Program-made: the position numbers and the translations under genes | The notes under the pieces: generated by a model | What the model saw: the letters and a program-made list of their open reading frames with translations, nothing else | Database searches by the model: none | Told to the model about the DNA's origin: nothing | In this document: one piece after another, positions 5,978 to 7,717 of the stretch | Numbering within the stretch: the stretch's first letter is position 1 | Layout: each line of letters opens with the position of its first letter | Origin: SZUA-521 sp041738285 | Lineage (GTDB): Bacteria; Pseudomonadota; Gammaproteobacteria; Pseudomonadales; Azotimanducaceae | Direction of reading: 5' to 3' | Length of the DNA stretch: 7,717 nt | Assembly: GCA_041738285.1 (NCBI GenBank) | Contig: JBGSQB010000148.1 | Coordinates: 1 to 7,717, forward strand

Positions 5978-7165
5978 ATGAAGCGAATTCCTCTGTGCTT
6001 GTTGCTCAGCATGACTGCGAGCGCCGCACTCGGTCACGGCACGGCCAGCGCGCCAGATGTGCCCAATGATGCACGCCTGATCAAGTTCCCTGACACGGCC
6101 GGCCATGTCACGATTGTGCTCGACCCGCACACCCATTCGATGTTCTCGGACGGCCACGTCTGGCCGCGCATCCGCATCGAGGAAGCCCTGCGAGATGGCC
6201 TCGATGCCATCGCCATCACGGAACATCTGGAGTACCAGCCCCACATCGCGGACGTGCCACACCCCGATCGCAACCGGGCGTTCGTCGAGGCGACCGCTGC
6301 TGCGCAAGGCACCGACCTGATCGTGATCAGCGGCGCCGAAATCACCCGCGACGCCCCTGCCGGGCACATCAATGCGATCTTTCTTGCGGATGCAAACGCA
6401 CTGCTGCGCGCGCCGGAACCGGCAACCACCGACGTCGGTGCCTTCTATCAGCAAAGCGGGGCGTGGCCAGCCCAGGCCGCAGTCGAGGCAGCGAACGCCC
6501 AGAAAGCCTTCGTGTTCTGGAATCACCCCTATTGGGGTGACAACGCCCCCAACGGCATACCCGTCATGCCACCGTTTCACCGCGACAACGCCAAAGCGGG
6601 CCTGCTGCACGGCATCGAGATCGCCAACGGCCAGGACTACTCCGAGGAAGCATTTCAGATCGCGCTCGACCACAACCTCGCGTTGATGGGCGTGTCCGAT
6701 GTGCACGATCTCATCGACTGGGACTATGAACCGCACAAGGGCGGCCATCGCCCGGTGACGCTCGTTCTGGCAGCCGAGCGCACGGAAGCATCCATCCGCC
6801 AGGCGCTGTTCGAACGACGCACAGTGGTCTGGTTCAAGAACCTGCTGATCGGTCGACCCAAGGTGCTGGGCCCGCTGCTCGACGCTTCCCTATCCCTGCA
6901 CGATGCGCGTTACCGCGACAAGACCGAACTACTGGTGGTGTCGCTGACGAACACATCGGATGCGAACTTCCAGCTGCGCAACAAGAGCACCTATACGTTC
7001 TTTCGTAACGCCGACCTCATCGAAGTGCCGCCGCACTCGACCATCGAGTTGATCGTGAAGACCAAGACGCGCGTCGCGGAGGTCGAGTTGCCCTTCGAGG
7101 TGCTCAATGCGCTCTCCGCACCCAAGAAAAACCCCGTCGTCACACTCCAGACGCGGATTGAATAG
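5978..7165 (+). CDS. Exported PHP-domain metallophosphodiesterase (Sb-PDE / CehA-McbA type)
   Basis: A 395-residue protein. Residues 1-20 are a signal peptide (MKRIPLCLLLSMTASAALG). The PHP metal site is complete: His51, His53 and Asp58 in HTHSMFSDG, Glu82-His83 in ITEHLEY, Glu121 (SGAEI), His130 (AGHINAIF), His183 (WNHPYW), Asp241 and His243 (SDVHD). It resembles the family annotated from the Sphingobium phosphodiesterase Sb-PDE and, more distantly, CehA/McbA hydrolases, so cleavage of phosphate diesters or other esters with two or three metal ions outside the cytoplasm is expected. The natural substrate is unknown. Residues about 290-395 form a beta-rich C-terminal domain (LLVVSLTNTSDANFQLRN, VPPHSTIELIV) that may carry binding or oligomer contacts. 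An ATG at 5936 would add 14 residues before the signal; neither start has a clear RBS. The ABM gene starts 10 bases after its stop. Confidence 0.88.
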   Translation: MKRIPLCLLLSMTASAALGHGTASAPDVPNDARLIKFPDTAGHVTIVLDPHTHSMFSDGHVWPRIRIEEALRDGLDAIAITEHLEYQPHIADVPHPDRNRAFVEATAAAQGTDLIVISGAEITRDAPAGHINAIFLADANALLRAPEPATTDVGAFYQQSGAWPAQAAVEAANAQKAFVFWNHPYWGDNAPNGIPVMPPFHRDNAKAGLLHGIEIANGQDYSEEAFQIALDHNLALMGVSDVHDLIDWDYEPHKGGHRPVTLVLAAERTEASIRQALFERRTVVWFKNLLIGRPKVLGPLLDASLSLHDARYRDKTELLVVSLTNTSDANFQLRNKSTYTFFRNADLIEVPPHSTIELIVKTKTRVAEVELPFEVLNALSAPKKNPVVTLQTRIE

Positions 7166-7175
7166 AGATTCCCGT

Positions 7176-7472
7176 ATGGCCCACGACCCGCACACGGTCA
7201 TCGTCACATTCGAAACGCAGCCCGAAACCCAGGCAGAAGCGCTGGAGAAGATTGGCGCATACGTTGGCAGCTTCCTCAGTCAACAGCCGGGCTTCATAGA
7301 GAGCTTTCTGCATCAAAGTCTGGACGGCACGAGCATCGTGCACCTCGCACGCTGGACCTCGGAAGCACAGTTCAAGGCGGTCGGTGACAAGGCACGCGCC
7401 CACCCGGACTTCCCTGCCCTAATGGCTTACTCACCCAAGGGGCGCGGTTATCGCGTGTGGCGATCATACTGA
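7176..7472 (+). CDS. ABM-domain protein (putative monooxygenase-fold enzyme)
   Basis: A 98-residue cytoplasmic protein with the antibiotic-biosynthesis-monooxygenase (ABM, PF03992) ferredoxin-like fold: strand TVIVTFETQP, helix QAEALEKIGAYVGSFLSQQPGF, strand ESFLHQSLDGTSIVHLARW, helix SEAQFKAVGDKARAHPDFP, and an aromatic-rich end YSPKGRGYRVW. Length is normal for the family. ABM proteins include cofactor-free quinol monooxygenases, heme-degrading enzymes and many of unknown role; residues here do not single out one of these. ATG 7176 is chosen because the earlier in-frame ATG at 7107 would lie within the PHP gene; the RBS is weak. Spacings of 10 bases upstream and 13 downstream indicate an operon with the PHP and VOC genes. 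Confidence 0.8.
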   Translation: MAHDPHTVIVTFETQPETQAEALEKIGAYVGSFLSQQPGFIESFLHQSLDGTSIVHLARWTSEAQFKAVGDKARAHPDFPALMAYSPKGRGYRVWRSY

Positions 7473-7485
7473 GCTATCTGCGCAC

Positions 7486-7717
7486 ATGAACGAACCTAAT
7501 CCCATCAACGTCCGTCTGATCGACCATGTCGTGCTGCGAGCCAATGATCTTGCGAAGATGCTCACTTTCTATACCGAAGTGCTGGGGCTGCGGCTCGAAC
7601 GCGGCCCTGGCGATCTCGGTCTTGCGCAACTGCGGGCCGGCGAATCGCTCATCGATCTGGTCGATGTCACCGGACCACTGGGCGCCCACGCCGGCGCGCC
7701 GCCCGATCGGCGCGCGC
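7486..7717 (+). CDS. VOC (glyoxalase/bleomycin-resistance fold) protein, 3' end outside window
   Basis: The first 77 codons of a vicinal-oxygen-chelate protein: LIDHVVLRANDLAKMLTFYTEVLGLRLER, the classic first beta-alpha-beta unit, with His14 as probable first metal ligand, then LAQLRAGESLIDLVDV, the strand that usually carries the next ligand. The frame stays open to the window edge. Members include glyoxalase I, ring-cleaving dioxygenases, isomerases and resistance proteins; the visible part does not decide among them. It starts 13 bases after the ABM stop with no strong RBS, so translational coupling is plausible. Confidence 0.85.
   Translation, partial: MNEPNPINVRLIDHVVLRANDLAKMLTFYTEVLGLRLERGPGDLGLAQLRAGESLIDLVDVTGPLGAHAGAPPDRRA

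Noticed and set aside
5807..6748. 313-codon open frame on the minus strand opposite the PHP gene
   Set aside because: The plus frame has a signal peptide and complete PHP motifs; the antisense product matches no fold I know and is explained by GC-rich codon bias.

Overview
The window is a GC-rich, densely coded stretch of bacterial chromosome with ten genes: eight complete and one cut off at each end. I see no mobile element, RNA gene, CRISPR array or phage gene. The family content (Pat-type acyl-CoA-synthetase/GNAT fusion, YcbB/LdtD-type L,D-transpeptidase beside a YcbK/MepK-type peptidase, DUF4404, Host_attach protein, secreted PHP phosphodiesterase with HTHSMFSDG) points to a Gammaproteobacterium, perhaps an environmental lineage near Nevskiales, Steroidobacterales or Xanthomonadales. 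That placement is inferred from gene content only.

Layout. (1) 1-1890, plus: 3' two thirds of a Pat-like protein/small-molecule acetyltransferase (CoA-ligase-like, ATP-grasp and GNAT domains). (2) 1906-2403 minus and 2450-4054 plus: a divergent cell-wall pair, a MepK-like M15 peptidase that starts with TTG and an LdtD/YcbB-like L,D-transpeptidase. By family they would cut and make 3-3 peptidoglycan cross-links, respectively. (3) 4116-4556 plus: a Host_attach (release-factor-like) protein starting with GTG, facing a minus-strand operon of a two-CBS-domain protein (5293-4853) and a DUF4404 protein (4825-4568). (4) 5434-7717 plus: a co-directional set of a periplasmic single-heme cytochrome c, an exported PHP metallophosphodiesterase of the Sb-PDE/CehA-McbA type, an ABM-domain protein and a partial VOC (glyoxalase-fold) protein. 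The last three are only 10 and 13 bases apart and look like one operon.

How they may work together (inference): the Pat, CBS and Host_attach genes are of kinds often seen in energy-state or stress-response neighbourhoods. The LdtD/MepK pair would balance envelope cross-linking. The 3' operon has the shape of a small catabolic or detoxification module: an exported phosphodiesterase followed by two small cytoplasmic enzymes. Nothing here is clearly a new system. The most interesting points are the compact make/break cell-wall pair, the PHP-ABM-VOC operon of unknown substrate, and possible translation-control elements before the CBS and Host_attach genes.
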